Source of the DNA: ARS98 sp030744725
GTDB lineage: Bacteria; Planctomycetota; Planctomycetia; Pirellulales; Pirellulaceae
Reading direction: 5' to 3'
Length of the DNA: 39,768 nt
Assembly (NCBI GenBank): GCA_030744725.1
Contig: JASLPZ010000014.1
Coordinates: forward strand, 1 to 39,768
Positions 1-9,311 of this stretch are shown here, in pieces (the stretch's first letter is position 1; each line of letters starts with the position of its first letter). A program made the position numbers and the translations under genes. The notes under the pieces are model-generated. The model saw nothing but the letters and a program-made list of their open reading frames with translations. It was not told where the DNA came from and did no database searches.

Positions 1-77
1 CTTTCGCTCCGCGAAAGCACGTTCCTTTCGCGGAGCGAAAGGCGACTATCGGGCAGTAATTCCTCGAACGATCCTTA
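1..77. repeat. Interspersed double-hairpin repeat, copy 1 (cut by window edge)
   Basis: The element holds two 17-bp palindromes in opposite orientation, CTTTCGCTCCGCGAAAG (1-17) and its reverse complement CTTTCGCGGAGCGAAAG (25-41), separated by 7 bases. They are followed by a conserved tail (GCGACTATCGGGCAGTAAT, then TCCTCGAACGATCCTTA). The same tail is found at 2842-2875 and 10188-10222. The last three bases, TTA at 75-77, are the reverse-strand TAA stop codon of the adjacent lipoprotein gene. The left end lies outside the window. Confidence 0.85.
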
Positions 78-626
78 GTGTTTGTGAGCGTCATGTTCGT
101 GTTGCTCGAACTTGCCCACAAGCGCCTCGCCGTCCACGTTCACCACAACGGTCGCCTCGACTCCTGGGCCGACGGCCTTCAGCGCTTCAACCATCGAAGG
201 ATCGGACAGAGCGAACCGCGATGATTGGCCATCTTCCTGGGAAATCGCGGGCAGCTCATAAGTCTTCTCGGTCTCGCCGATTTTCGTTTTGATCGAGATT
301 GTTGCCGCAGAAATTGTGGCGTCGGATTTGGCCGTACTGTCCAACAGATAGACGACCACCTCTCCGCTCGCATCGTCATGTGTCCATTCGGCGTGGAGCT
401 GTTCATCACCAATCTCGACTACGTGTCCACCATGCGGCCCTGTGTCTTCATGCGCGTGCCCGTGGTCATGATCGTCGTGGTCGTGCCCCTCATTCGCAGA
501 TTGCGTTTCCGCGGACGGACTCGTCTCCGAAGGCGGTCCTTTTGGATCGCAGCCGACGATCATCATCAACAGCCACGCGGACATGCCGCACGCGGCGACG
601 ACTCTCAAAATCGAGTTGTGATTCAT
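75..626 (-). CDS. Histidine-rich lipoprotein, possibly metal-related
   Basis: This 183-aa protein starts with a lipoprotein signal: a short hydrophobic helix ending in a lipobox-like IVGC, so Cys26 would be lipidated and the protein anchored in a membrane facing the periplasm. A low-complexity linker follows, then a His/Asp-rich stretch (residues about 47-68, HDHDDHDHGHAHED), a soluble domain with predicted beta-strands, and a final HEHDAHKH tail. His clusters at both ends suggest binding of divalent metals such as zinc, copper or nickel; this is inference. Similar small His-rich lipoproteins are often found beside heavy-metal efflux genes in planctomycetes, but no efflux gene is visible here because the downstream side is off the window. 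A GGGAGG ribosome site lies 8 bases before the ATG and supports the start. The stop codon coincides with the end of repeat copy 1. Confidence 0.8.
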   Translation of the reverse strand: MNHNSILRVVAACGMSAWLLMMIVGCDPKGPPSETSPSAETQSANEGHDHDDHDHGHAHEDTGPHGGHVVEIGDEQLHAEWTHDDASGEVVVYLLDSTAKSDATISAATISIKTKIGETEKTYELPAISQEDGQSSRFALSDPSMVEALKAVGPGVEATVVVNVDGEALVGKFEQHEHDAHKH

Positions 627-814
627 CTCAGCAACCTCCCATCAAATGACCGACGACAACTTTTCCGACGCCTTGACTGACATTACTTATCCACGAGCCT
701 TCCGCTCTTGTCAATTGTACGTCGAGTATTGCCAGCGTGTTTGGCAGGGAACAAGCCAGACGAGGGTAAACATCGCTAAGTACGTTCTAAACCCACGGCC
801 TTAGCGGTAGTCGC
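627..814. other. Intergenic region with a remnant of a REP-like hairpin
   Basis: No gene is seen. Bases 788-800 (TAAACCCACGGCC) match the left arm of the hairpin family at 35513-35532 and 36122-36180, but the right arm is not preserved, so this looks like a degraded copy. Confidence 0.4.
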
Positions 815-1333
815 TCAATCATCAATCCGCACCCGAACGTACCGCGCTGAGAGCTGCTGCCAGGCGGACATCGCCCCAAAGATGGAAACGATCAAAGCGA
901 TTAGTGCAGAAACCCGATACTGCCGAATGAATGCCGGCAAGAGGCTTATCGCCTTGACCCAACTCTCGTCGGCACCTTCAATTTTTGTATGAATCCAAAT
1001 AACTTCGGCAATCATGCTGATGCCGAAACAAGCCGCGACCAAAAGGATGCCCACAAACCTGCTCTTTCCGCCCAGGATTTTCGACGCCACCAAGCCACCG
1101 GCCCATCCAATCGGCCACACGACAAACATGCCCAATTCGCCGAATTCAAGCGCGCAATAACTCGCCAAGGCACCACCGCCAATCAGGACGAACGTGACCC
1201 ATAGGATCGCGTACGCCAGGCGCATAATGTCTGGCGGTCGCTTCGTCGGGCCGCTGCCAGCGGGGTCCGCTGGCGCCGGCTGTGACGGTGGTTGGTACGG
1301 ATGCTCTGGAGTTGTCGGGTCTGTGGAACTCAT
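815..1333 (-). CDS. Small integral membrane protein with proline-rich N-terminus
   Basis: The preferred start is the ATG at 1333 (MSSTDPTTPEH...), giving 172 aa. An upstream in-frame ATG at 1417 would add 28 residues, but those are encoded by a 21-bp tandem repeat and look like leader DNA. After a Pro-rich, hydrophilic N-terminus of about 35 residues there are four probable membrane segments (around residues 40-62, 70-88, 95-115 and 140-160), with a short charged C-terminus. No catalytic motif was recognised. The layout (disordered Pro-rich head plus four helices) is common among small planctomycete inner-membrane proteins of unknown role. Confidence 0.7.
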   Translation of the reverse strand: MSSTDPTTPEHPYQPPSQPAPADPAGSGPTKRPPDIMRLAYAILWVTFVLIGGGALASYCALEFGELGMFVVWPIGWAGGLVASKILGGKSRFVGILLVAACFGISMIAEVIWIHTKIEGADESWVKAISLLPAFIRQYRVSALIALIVSIFGAMSAWQQLSARYVRVRIDD

Positions 1334-1357
1334 GTCTTTGATCCGCCCAGAGTCATT

Positions 1358-1399
1358 CAAATTCAGGCCGTCGCCAAACAAATTCAGGCCGTCGCCAAA
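1358..1399. repeat. 21-bp direct tandem repeat, two perfect copies
   Basis: The 21-bp unit, which begins CAAATTCAGGCC and ends GTCGCCAAA, occurs at 1358-1378 and again at 1379-1399 without a mismatch. It lies just upstream of the preferred start of the membrane protein gene on the minus strand, so it sits in that gene's 5' leader. In the reading frame of the gene the two copies would encode a duplicated FGDGLNL heptapeptide. Confidence 0.9.
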
Positions 1400-1545
1400 C
1401 CAGGTGCAGGCAACCAATCAAGGCACGGAGCGTAAGCAAGCCGATCTTCCTGCAAGAAGATGCCCGACATTCTGTGGATATTATAGGCGGTCAGTGTAGA
1501 TCGACACCATTGATTTGCCACGTCCGTCGGAGAATAATCGGAACC

Positions 1546-2655
<1,110 letters not shown>

Positions 2656-2771
2656 TTCATGCCGCTTGAATTCTCCCGCAGGGTGGAGTTGTTCACCGCG
2701 TGCAAGACCGATCAAAGCATAACTCGGATCTATAAAGCAATGGAAACCAAGGCGAGTGGCGGAATCTGGCT

Positions 2772-2875
2772 TAGCAGTGTTCGATCTTCTATTGTCGCCT
2801 TTCGCTCCGCGAAAGCACGTTCCTTTCGCGGAGCGAAAGACGACTATCGGACAGTGATTCCTCGAACGATCCTTA
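2772..2875. repeat. Interspersed double-hairpin repeat, copy 2 (full length)
   Basis: This is the complete form of the element. A left flank (TAGCAGTGTTCGAT...ATTGTCG) is shared with copy 3, followed by CTTTCGCTCCGCGAAAG, a 7-base spacer, CTTTCGCGGAGCGAAAG, then ACGACTATCGGACAGTGATT and CCTCGAACGATCCTTA. GTTCGA in the left flank and TCGAAC in the right flank form short outer inverted repeats. It lies between the CobW-like gene and the S51 operon. Confidence 0.9.
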
Positions 2876-2884
2876 CCAGTCGTA

Positions 2885-2943
2885 GGATGGGCACTCTCAC
2901 CCGCCAATCCTTCTGCGACGGGCAAGAGTAAGAGTACCCATCC
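2885..2943. repeat. Inverted repeat upstream of the S51 peptidase operon
   Basis: GGATGGGCACTCT (2885-2897) is nearly complementary to AGAGTACCCATCC (2931-2943), 12 of 13 pairs, so the transcript could form a long hairpin ending 36 bases before the GTG start of the next gene. It could be another repetitive palindrome or a leader structure; no run of T follows, so it is not a typical terminator. Confidence 0.6.
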
Positions 2944-2979
2944 CCAAAAGATCTCCAACTGCCCATCGCCCAAGAGAAA

Positions 2980-4659
2980 GTGAGTAGCACGGTGCGAGCC
3001 AATTCTGCGGTCATCATCTTGATCACTTTCTGGATCGCGTTGACGCGTTTGCCGGCGCAAGAATTCGACGAGTCCTTCGATCATTGGCCGGTCGATTTCA
3101 AGATCAACGGGAAGATCATTGTTACCAATCTGCTTAGTGACAGCGATGATGTCGATGCGTTCTTCCTCCGTGCCAGCGGCGGTGACAAGGCAAATATCGT
3201 AGCCATCGTGTTTAATAAGATCAGCGAAGACGAGCAGCATGCCATTCACAAGAGGCTCGAATCCGCGGCTGCAGTCACGGTGACCTTCATCGACGCTAGG
3301 TCACAACCAATAGTGCAGCAGGCTTTCGCCGGCCTGAAAGAAGCAGCCGGTGTAATGCTGCTGACCGATAGGCCGCTCGACGTTAGCGAGAAACAGGCAC
3401 TTCTTTCGGTTCGTGAAGATCTGCGTGACCTCATCAAACGAGGCGGCGTCCTTTACGCGAACGGCCCAATCGCCAAGATGCTCTCACGCATCGAAATCAC
3501 CGGTGGCCAGCAACTCGCGGAAGTTTCCGATGGTCTGAACCTCGTACCTGATAGCGTTATCGAAACGGATTTTTCCACCGACGTTGACCGCCTGCGAGTC
3601 AAGAGCGTATTGGCGTCACATCCGCGGTCGGTGGCAATCGGTCTTCAGACGAACACGGCAGTAGTGTTGGATGGTCGTATCCTGCGAGTCTTGGGAGACG
3701 GTCGGGCGACGGTCATGATCACCGCCAACCAGCGCTCCCCGTTCCGCTCTCAGACGATTGCAAAGCAGGGCTCTCGGCGACAATCACCGAATGATTTCTT
3801 GATTGACCTGACCCAGTGGCGGCGCGTCGCCATGGATCGCACACTGGATCCGTTTCCGCCCGTCAAACCGAAAACGCCGTTTGTCCGCAACGGTACGCTG
3901 GTGATCGTCGGTGGAGGTGGCTTGCCGAAGGACTTGATGCAACGATTCGTCGATTTGGCCGGCGGCGTCGAAGATGCCAGGTTAGTCTACGTGCCTTGCA
4001 GCGAACGAAACGAACTCTCAGGCCCGCAACGCACAGTCGAAGGCTGGAAGAAGATGGGCGTCCAGCACGCCGCCTTCATCCATACCAAAGATCGGCATCA
4101 GGCAAATGACGACGAAGCATTCCTGGCCCCCCTGAAAGACGCCACGGGCATCTGGTTTGGTGGTGGCCGACAATGGAACTTCGCCGACTCCTACTACGGC
4201 ACCACGGCCCACAAACTGATGAAAGAAGTACTCAAGCGGGGCGGAGTCATCGGCGGTTCGTCCGCGGGCGCGTCGATTCAAGCTCGCTACCTGGCTCGAG
4301 CGACACCGATCAGCAATTTCGACATCATGGCACCGGGCTACGAACGCGGTGGCCTGGGATTCATCAGCGGCGTCGCCATCGATCAACATTTTTCGCAACG
4401 TGGTCGCCAAAAGGACATGACACAGTTGGTCAATCGATACCCGCAAATGCTGGGTATCGGATTGGATGAATCGACCGTGATTATTGTGCAAGAGTCAAAG
4501 GCTGAAGTCATCGGGAGCGGCAGAGCTCATTTTTATGATCGCAACTTACCAGTCTATCCAGACAAGCCCGATTTTATCGCCTTGCCCGCCGGCTCGTTCT
4601 ACGATCTTGGCGAGCGAGCCATCATTAAGGACGCCACTGTTGAGGAGCCCTCGGAATGA
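2980..4659 (+). CDS. Exported S51-family (cyanophycinase-like) peptidase, duplicated
   Basis: This 559-aa protein starts at GTG 2980 and has a signal peptide (hydrophobic residues about 8-22, cleavage near LPA/QE). The C-terminal half (about 300-545) is a recognisable S51 domain: GTLVIVGGGG strand, VYVPCSE, GIWFGGGRQW and the nucleophile motif GGSSAGAS, with Ser428 as predicted catalytic serine, then ARAT...GLGFISG and a late GIGLDE. S51 enzymes include dipeptidase E and cyanophycinase, which cut aspartyl or cyanophycin-type bonds. The N-terminal half (about 35-290) aligns to the same fold: IKRGGVLYANGPIAKML matches LKRGGVIGGSSAGASIQ, and the closing GLNLVPDS...IGLQTNTAVVL matches GLGFISGV...IGLDESTVIIV. 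The N-terminal copy lacks the serine and is probably inactive. The stop overlaps the next start (ATGA), implying translational coupling. Confidence 0.85.
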   Translation: MSSTVRANSAVIILITFWIALTRLPAQEFDESFDHWPVDFKINGKIIVTNLLSDSDDVDAFFLRASGGDKANIVAIVFNKISEDEQHAIHKRLESAAAVTVTFIDARSQPIVQQAFAGLKEAAGVMLLTDRPLDVSEKQALLSVREDLRDLIKRGGVLYANGPIAKMLSRIEITGGQQLAEVSDGLNLVPDSVIETDFSTDVDRLRVKSVLASHPRSVAIGLQTNTAVVLDGRILRVLGDGRATVMITANQRSPFRSQTIAKQGSRRQSPNDFLIDLTQWRRVAMDRTLDPFPPVKPKTPFVRNGTLVIVGGGGLPKDLMQRFVDLAGGVEDARLVYVPCSERNELSGPQRTVEGWKKMGVQHAAFIHTKDRHQANDDEAFLAPLKDATGIWFGGGRQWNFADSYYGTTAHKLMKEVLKRGGVIGGSSAGASIQARYLARATPISNFDIMAPGYERGGLGFISGVAIDQHFSQRGRQKDMTQLVNRYPQMLGIGLDESTVIIVQESKAEVIGSGRAHFYDRNLPVYPDKPDFIALPAGSFYDLGERAIIKDATVEEPSE

Positions 4660-5657
4660 AGAAACTGACCCTGCTCGTTTGCCTGCCGTGGTGTGCGCTG
4701 GGTGCGCTTCGCGCGGAACCGCCGACCGCCTTGATGGAAAGCGATCGTCTGGAATCGGTCACCGAATTGGTCTTCACCGAAGGCCCGGCCTATCATGCCG
4801 ACGGCAGCGTCTTCTTCAGCGACATCGCCAACAACCGCATCATGCGTTTGAAGCCAGCGGCCGTCGACGCGGATGTCTTTCTCAGGCCGAGCGGGCGCTC
4901 CAATGGCCTGATGTTCGACGGCCGTGGCCAGTTGATTGCGTGCGAGGGCAACGAACGCGGCGGGCTCGGCGGACGTCGCATTACCAGCATTGACGTGGGC
5001 ACCAAGAAACGCACGGTGCTTGCGGACCATTACGAAGGCAAACGGTTTAACAGTCCCAATGACCTGTGCATCGATAAGAAGGGGCGGATCTACTTCACCG
5101 ATCCCTACTACGGTCCGGACCGCGAACAGCTGGAACTGGAGGAAGAAGGCGTCTACCGGGTCGATCCCTCCAGCGGAGCCGTGGTCAGGATCCTCGACCG
5201 CGAGCAGATCGCCAGACCCAATGGCATCGCAATCTCAGCGGATCAGAAGACGCTCTTCGTGGTCGACAATCACCCGCTCATGCCGGTACGTAAACTGTTT
5301 GCCTTCGATTTGACTGACGACGGTTTGGCAACTGGCACGAGGCGTGAATTCCACGACTTTGGCGCGGGTCGCGGCGGTGACGGCATGTGCATCGACCGGG
5401 ACGACAATCTCTACGTGACGGCCGGTGCCAACCGGCTGTACACGAATCAGAATACCGACAATCCTGCCGGTGTCTATGTCTTCTCGTCGCAAGGCAAGTT
5501 GCTGGGGATCATCCCATCGCCCGAAGACATGATCACCAACTGTTGTTTTGGAGGACCTGACATGAAGACGTTGTATGTGACTGCCGGGAAGACGCTGTGG
5601 AACATTCGCATGAAGACAGCTGGTCGCGTGGTTTGGCCGGCGGCGGAACAGAGATGA
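4656..5657 (+). CDS. Exported SMP-30/gluconolactonase/LRE-like beta-propeller
   Basis: The product is 333 aa with a signal peptide (MKKLTLLVCLPWCALGALRA/EP). The body matches the SMP-30/gluconolactonase/LRE fold, a six-bladed propeller with a metal site: FTEGPAYHADGSVFFSD (metal Glu in the TEGP strand), SNGLMFDGRGQLIACE, FNSPNDLCIDKKGRIYFTDP (metal Asn in SPND), RPNGIAISADQKTLFVVD (Asn in PNG) and GGDGMCIDRDDNLYV (Asp). Family members hydrolyse lactones such as gluconolactone, but many planctomycete paralogues are uncharacterised and the substrate cannot be read from sequence. It is the middle gene of a coupled operon: the start overlaps the S51 stop by ATGA and its own stop overlaps the P1 peptidase start in the same way. 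Confidence 0.88.
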   Translation: MKKLTLLVCLPWCALGALRAEPPTALMESDRLESVTELVFTEGPAYHADGSVFFSDIANNRIMRLKPAAVDADVFLRPSGRSNGLMFDGRGQLIACEGNERGGLGGRRITSIDVGTKKRTVLADHYEGKRFNSPNDLCIDKKGRIYFTDPYYGPDREQLELEEEGVYRVDPSSGAVVRILDREQIARPNGIAISADQKTLFVVDNHPLMPVRKLFAFDLTDDGLATGTRREFHDFGAGRGGDGMCIDRDDNLYVTAGANRLYTNQNTDNPAGVYVFSSQGKLLGIIPSPEDMITNCCFGGPDMKTLYVTAGKTLWNIRMKTAGRVVWPAAEQR

Positions 5658-6907
5658 ACCGAAAAGGTGCCTGTATGTGCGGGAAAGTACTTCAATCGCG
5701 ATGCGGCCATGTGCGGGCGATGGCAATGGCCTCGATCTGCGCAACAGCCTTGACGATCATGTTTCCGTTTCAGGCGAATTCAGACCCCGGCGATGAGCCG
5801 GCAGTCTCCATTGCAAGCCGCCCTCGCACCAGAGAGATTGGTATTCGGATCGGCGTTCTTCCAGTCGGAAGACAGAACGCAGTTACTGATGTGCCAGGCG
5901 TGCGAGTTGGGCACACAACGGTTGTAGAAGGGCAGGGGATCCGAACCGGTGTGACCGTGGTTCTTCCCCACGGCGAAAACATCTTTCAAGATAAAGTCCC
6001 CGCTGCGATCGCCGTCGGAAACGGCTTTGGCAAGCTGGTTGGTGTGACGCAAGTCAACGAACTTGGTGCTCTTGAAACGCCCATTGCCCTGACGAATACG
6101 CTCAGCACGTTTGCCGCGGCGGACGCCCTGGTGACGTACACGCTGAACCAGCCCGGAAATGAAACGGTCGGTTCGGTGAATCCTGTTGTCGGCGAATGCA
6201 ACGATGGGGTGCTCAACGACATCCGTGCGCGGAGTATCACGGCGCAGCACGTGCAATCAGCCATCGATGCGGCAACGGGCGGTGCGGTGGGTGAGGGGTC
6301 CGTTGGCGCGGGAACTGGAACGCGTTGCATGGGCTGGAAAGGGGGCATCGGAACATCCTCTCGGCTGACCCCGCAGGCCTCCGGCAGACATACCGTGGGC
6401 GTCTTGGTGCAAACCAATTTCAACGGTGTGCTCAACGTGGCAGGTGCTCCCGTCGGCCGAGAACTGGGCCGCTATTATCTCAAGGATCAGACGCAGCCCG
6501 ATCGTCCCGTCGAGCGTGGTTCGTGCATCGTGGTGGTTGCCACCGACGCACCGCTTGACGCCCGGCAACTCAAGCGACTGGCGCGGCGAGCGCTGCTTGG
6601 CCTGGCCGCTGTCGGTTCGCCGATGACACATGGCAGCGGCGACTATGTAATCGCGTTTTCTGTCCACAAAGAAGTGCGTATTCGCTACCGCTCACCACAC
6701 GCTGTCGAAGCGAAACCGATCGTTCGAGATGACCGCTTGAGCCCGCTCTTCTTGGCAGCCAAAGAGGCAACCGAAGAGGCTGTGATTAACAGCCTGTTGA
6801 GAGCCACCTCCGTAACAGGTTTTCAGGGACATTCTGCCGATGCCATCCCGATCGGTCGAGTTGTCGAAATCTGCAAGAAGTACGGGGTGAGGGAAAGGAG
6901 CAAGTGA
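5654..6907 (+). CDS. Exported P1/S58-family (DmpA-type) aminopeptidase
   Basis: The chosen start, ATG 5654, overlaps the upstream stop (ATGA) and gives 417 aa; an ATG at 5597 lies inside the previous gene. A long N-terminal segment with a hydrophobic stretch (about 25-40) suggests export. The domain is that of DmpA/BapA N-terminal-nucleophile peptidases: TDVPGVRVGHTTV, TGVTVVLPHG, FGKLVGVTQVNELGALETPIALTNT, VVGECNDGVLND and EGSVGAGTG. In DmpA the precursor is cut between Gly and Ser and the new N-terminal Ser is the nucleophile; the matching residue here is Ser216 of GSVGAGTG. DmpA-type enzymes release N-terminal residues including D-amino acids, beta-amino acids or amides. Beside an S51 peptidase this points to breakdown of unusual peptides; the substrate is unknown. 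Confidence 0.88.
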   Translation: MNRKGACMCGKVLQSRCGHVRAMAMASICATALTIMFPFQANSDPGDEPAVSIASRPRTREIGIRIGVLPVGRQNAVTDVPGVRVGHTTVVEGQGIRTGVTVVLPHGENIFQDKVPAAIAVGNGFGKLVGVTQVNELGALETPIALTNTLSTFAAADALVTYTLNQPGNETVGSVNPVVGECNDGVLNDIRARSITAQHVQSAIDAATGGAVGEGSVGAGTGTRCMGWKGGIGTSSRLTPQASGRHTVGVLVQTNFNGVLNVAGAPVGRELGRYYLKDQTQPDRPVERGSCIVVVATDAPLDARQLKRLARRALLGLAAVGSPMTHGSGDYVIAFSVHKEVRIRYRSPHAVEAKPIVRDDRLSPLFLAAKEATEEAVINSLLRATSVTGFQGHSADAIPIGRVVEICKKYGVRERSK

Positions 6908-7075
6908 GGTTAGGGTCGGCCAATCAATTGCTGATGCAGTCAGGTGTGGTGTTCGAAGACCCTCTTTGGTTGCGGCCAGAGGCCGCGCTGGGCTATTCGT
7001 GGTTGTAATTACACCAACAATGTTGCACTGTACTATTAGATTCCTAGGCCAGTTTCTTGCTCCCAAAGGTTCAGC

Positions 7076-7858
7076 ATGACGGCGATCATCGATTTCTCAC
7101 AATCGTTTCTCACATTCCGAATTGACACACTCAAGAAGCCGCCCACAACGGCGAGTCACAAACCCCCGTTTACGCTGAATAACGCGAGGATTCAGATCGA
7201 ATGCCGCTGTCGTGTGACGGACAAGCAGACAGGCAACACGCAGACCTTCGTGATGGGTGCGAATTGTAAGACGGAACGCGTTGGCGTCGAGCGTGATATC
7301 TGGACCGAGCCAAACGCGGATTTTGTGCCGGTGTTTTCGGACGACGGGTTCATGCACATCAAAACGTACGCCAGCGCAGGTGTTGCCGTTGATCTCTATC
7401 CACACGGAAGCGGACCTCAGTCGGATCGGCAAACCGGTCAAATCTCTGACGCGTTTGATGATGTGCGGATTGATGTTGTCCAGCGTCAGGGTGTCGCGCT
7501 GAACACGGCTGAAGAGATCGTTGCCGCGACGCTCGCCAATCAGTCGCTCGTCGCGTGCTCGACAATCCACTCGGCACGCTGTACCGCCGTCATCGAATAT
7601 CCCATCAAGACGATCAACGCCAACGAGCGCGACATGATCTATCAGACCGACACCGGCCCGGTGTTGCTGCCGGATCTCGATGGCCCAGCCGAATCGATGC
7701 TCTCACGGCTGGAAATGGCTTTCGCCGCCTTCAATAGCCCTGATTGGATCGAGTTTCTGGTACGCGTTTCCACGACCATCGCCAGCGGTGCAAACGTATA
7801 CCACTACGCAACGCCCGTTCGGCTCGACTGCCAGAATCAGATCTTTCGCAACGTGTGA
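7076..7858 (+). CDS. Unrecognised 260-aa soluble protein
   Basis: I do not recognise a family. The product is hydrophilic, with no signal peptide or membrane helix, and begins MTAIIDFSQSFLTFRID. The first half appears beta-rich (IQIECRCRVTDKQTGNTQTFVMGANCKTERVGV, then a WTEPNADFVPVFSDDGFMHIKTYA stretch), the middle has an alternating strand pattern (DVRIDVVQRQG) and the end has a helical region (ESMLSRLEMAFAAF). A CRC motif and further cysteines could bind metal or be incidental. Codon use resembles that of its neighbours and the ORF is uninterrupted, which supports a real gene. It is 168 bases downstream of the peptidase operon and probably separately transcribed. The ATG at 7076 is the first start in frame; its ribosome site is weak. 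Confidence 0.7.
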   Translation: MTAIIDFSQSFLTFRIDTLKKPPTTASHKPPFTLNNARIQIECRCRVTDKQTGNTQTFVMGANCKTERVGVERDIWTEPNADFVPVFSDDGFMHIKTYASAGVAVDLYPHGSGPQSDRQTGQISDAFDDVRIDVVQRQGVALNTAEEIVAATLANQSLVACSTIHSARCTAVIEYPIKTINANERDMIYQTDTGPVLLPDLDGPAESMLSRLEMAFAAFNSPDWIEFLVRVSTTIASGANVYHYATPVRLDCQNQIFRNV

Positions 7859-8291
7859 CCGTGGCGGTGATGACGTCGTCTGATACTCCCGGGGTACTGC
7901 TATGAAAACCGAAACATCCGTCAATCAAGACGTGATTCTCTCAGAGAGGGGGATCTACCGAGGCCCCGCAGGAGGCCGCCATTTCTTGTCAGCCTGGCAA
8001 GGATTAACATCTTTGGAGGCACAATCCCGCTGGACGTCGGTTCAAACACGAAAGTCGAAGAGGTGAATGTAGCACGCAAGATCTCGTTGACTACACTAAT
8101 ACTACGTGACATCTTGATTGGCCGTTGGTCTGGAGTTCCCCATTGCCAGTCAGAGGATGTCTCCAACCTACAATACGACGCGTCACAAAGTTCCAGGCCA
8201 TGCTTTTCCTAGCCTGTGGATTCATCGAGTTTCAACCGAGTAAACTCACAACCTCTCCGCTTCACAACGTCATCTGCCAAGAGGCCTTGAA
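7859..8291. other. 433-bp intergenic region upstream of the ABC operon
   Basis: No convincing gene is present. A 54-codon ORF from ATG 7902 to TGA 8066 lacks a ribosome site and recognisable motifs. No strong promoter or terminator could be picked out; the ABC operon promoter presumably lies here. Confidence 0.4.
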
Positions 8292-9311
8292 GTGTCACTT
8301 GCAATCCGTACCGAGCATCTGACGAAGATCTACGCCAACCGTTTGGTGGCGGTTAATGATCTCAACCTGGAGGTGCCGAAGGGATCGGTCTTTGGGCTGC
8401 TCGGACCAAACGGAGCAGGCAAGACTTCGACACTACGGCTGTTGTTAGGACTGCACCGGCCCAGTGCGGGGCGGGCTGAGGTGTTCGGTCTGCCGTGCGG
8501 CGTGAATCGCGTCTCCGTACGCAAACTGATCGGGTACCTGCCGACGAATCCCAAGTTGCCGGGACACATGCGACCGTTGGAATACCTTGATTTGTTGGGA
8601 AAGCTGTATGGCCTGCCACGTGAGGTGCGCAGACCACGCTTGGCGTCGTTGGTACGTGCCGTCGGTTTGCTTGGCGCCACAGGCCAGGTCATTCGCACCT
8701 TTTCAACAGGGATGACGACACGCTTGGGAATTGCCGCTGCGTTGATCGGCGACCCACCGCTACTGATCTGGGACGAACCCACCGCGGGCCTCGACCCATC
8801 CGCGCGTCGCTTTACGTTGGACTTGATCCGCGAGCTGGGTCGAACTCGCACGATCGTCGTGTCATCCCATATCTTGAGCGACATCGACCAGGTTTGCAGT
8901 GACGTTGGTGTCATGCACGAAGGGCGGATGATCTTCTCCGGCTCGATCCGCGAAATGAAGCGCCGCCTGGCTCACAACGCCTTCCGCTTGGACTTGGACG
9001 GAAGTGCCGAAGGTCTGCAACGTTTCGTCGGAGAAGTCAACACAATCGACGGCGTCACAGCGACTCTCGAACCCAACGATCTGGTCGCCGTCGAAGTTAC
9101 CGACGGTCTGAGCCACGCGACCAAGCTATCCGAAGTATTGAACCTGGTGGACACGGCCCACCTTACATTGCAAAACGTACATTCTGGCCAGAACGAAACC
9201 GAGGACGTCTATCTGCAGTTGCTGCAGGAAGACGAAGCACATGGATTCCAACGCTTTAATCTCGAAGCTGACAGCAGCGATGATGCCATTCACGGCGATT
9301 CTCTGGCATGA
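8292..9311 (+). CDS. ABC transporter ATP-binding protein
   Basis: This 339-aa protein is the nucleotide-binding subunit of a drug/bacteriocin- or Nod-type exporter, pairing with the permease encoded next. Motifs are Walker A GPNGAGKT (residues 38-45), a Q-loop position without a canonical Gln (GYLPTNPKLP, 81-90, where YxPQ is usual), signature TFSTGM (136-141, a common variant in this subfamily), Walker B LLIWDE (157-162), D-loop GLDP and H-loop His193. A C-terminal extension of about 110 residues (from 225) follows, as in many ABC-2 ATPases. The start is GTG, with AGAGG seven bases upstream. The 3' end overlaps the permease gene. Confidence 0.92.
   Translation: MSLAIRTEHLTKIYANRLVAVNDLNLEVPKGSVFGLLGPNGAGKTSTLRLLLGLHRPSAGRAEVFGLPCGVNRVSVRKLIGYLPTNPKLPGHMRPLEYLDLLGKLYGLPREVRRPRLASLVRAVGLLGATGQVIRTFSTGMTTRLGIAAALIGDPPLLIWDEPTAGLDPSARRFTLDLIRELGRTRTIVVSSHILSDIDQVCSDVGVMHEGRMIFSGSIREMKRRLAHNAFRLDLDGSAEGLQRFVGEVNTIDGVTATLEPNDLVAVEVTDGLSHATKLSEVLNLVDTAHLTLQNVHSGQNETEDVYLQLLQEDEAHGFQRFNLEADSSDDAIHGDSLA

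Noticed and set aside
5597..5653. Upstream start for the P1 peptidase at ATG 5597
   Set aside because: It lies inside the preceding gene, whereas ATG 5654 forms the same ATGA overlap as the gene before it.
7902..8066. 54-codon plus-strand ORF before the ABC operon
   Set aside because: No ribosome site, no recognisable motif and ordinary length for chance; not enough to call a gene.
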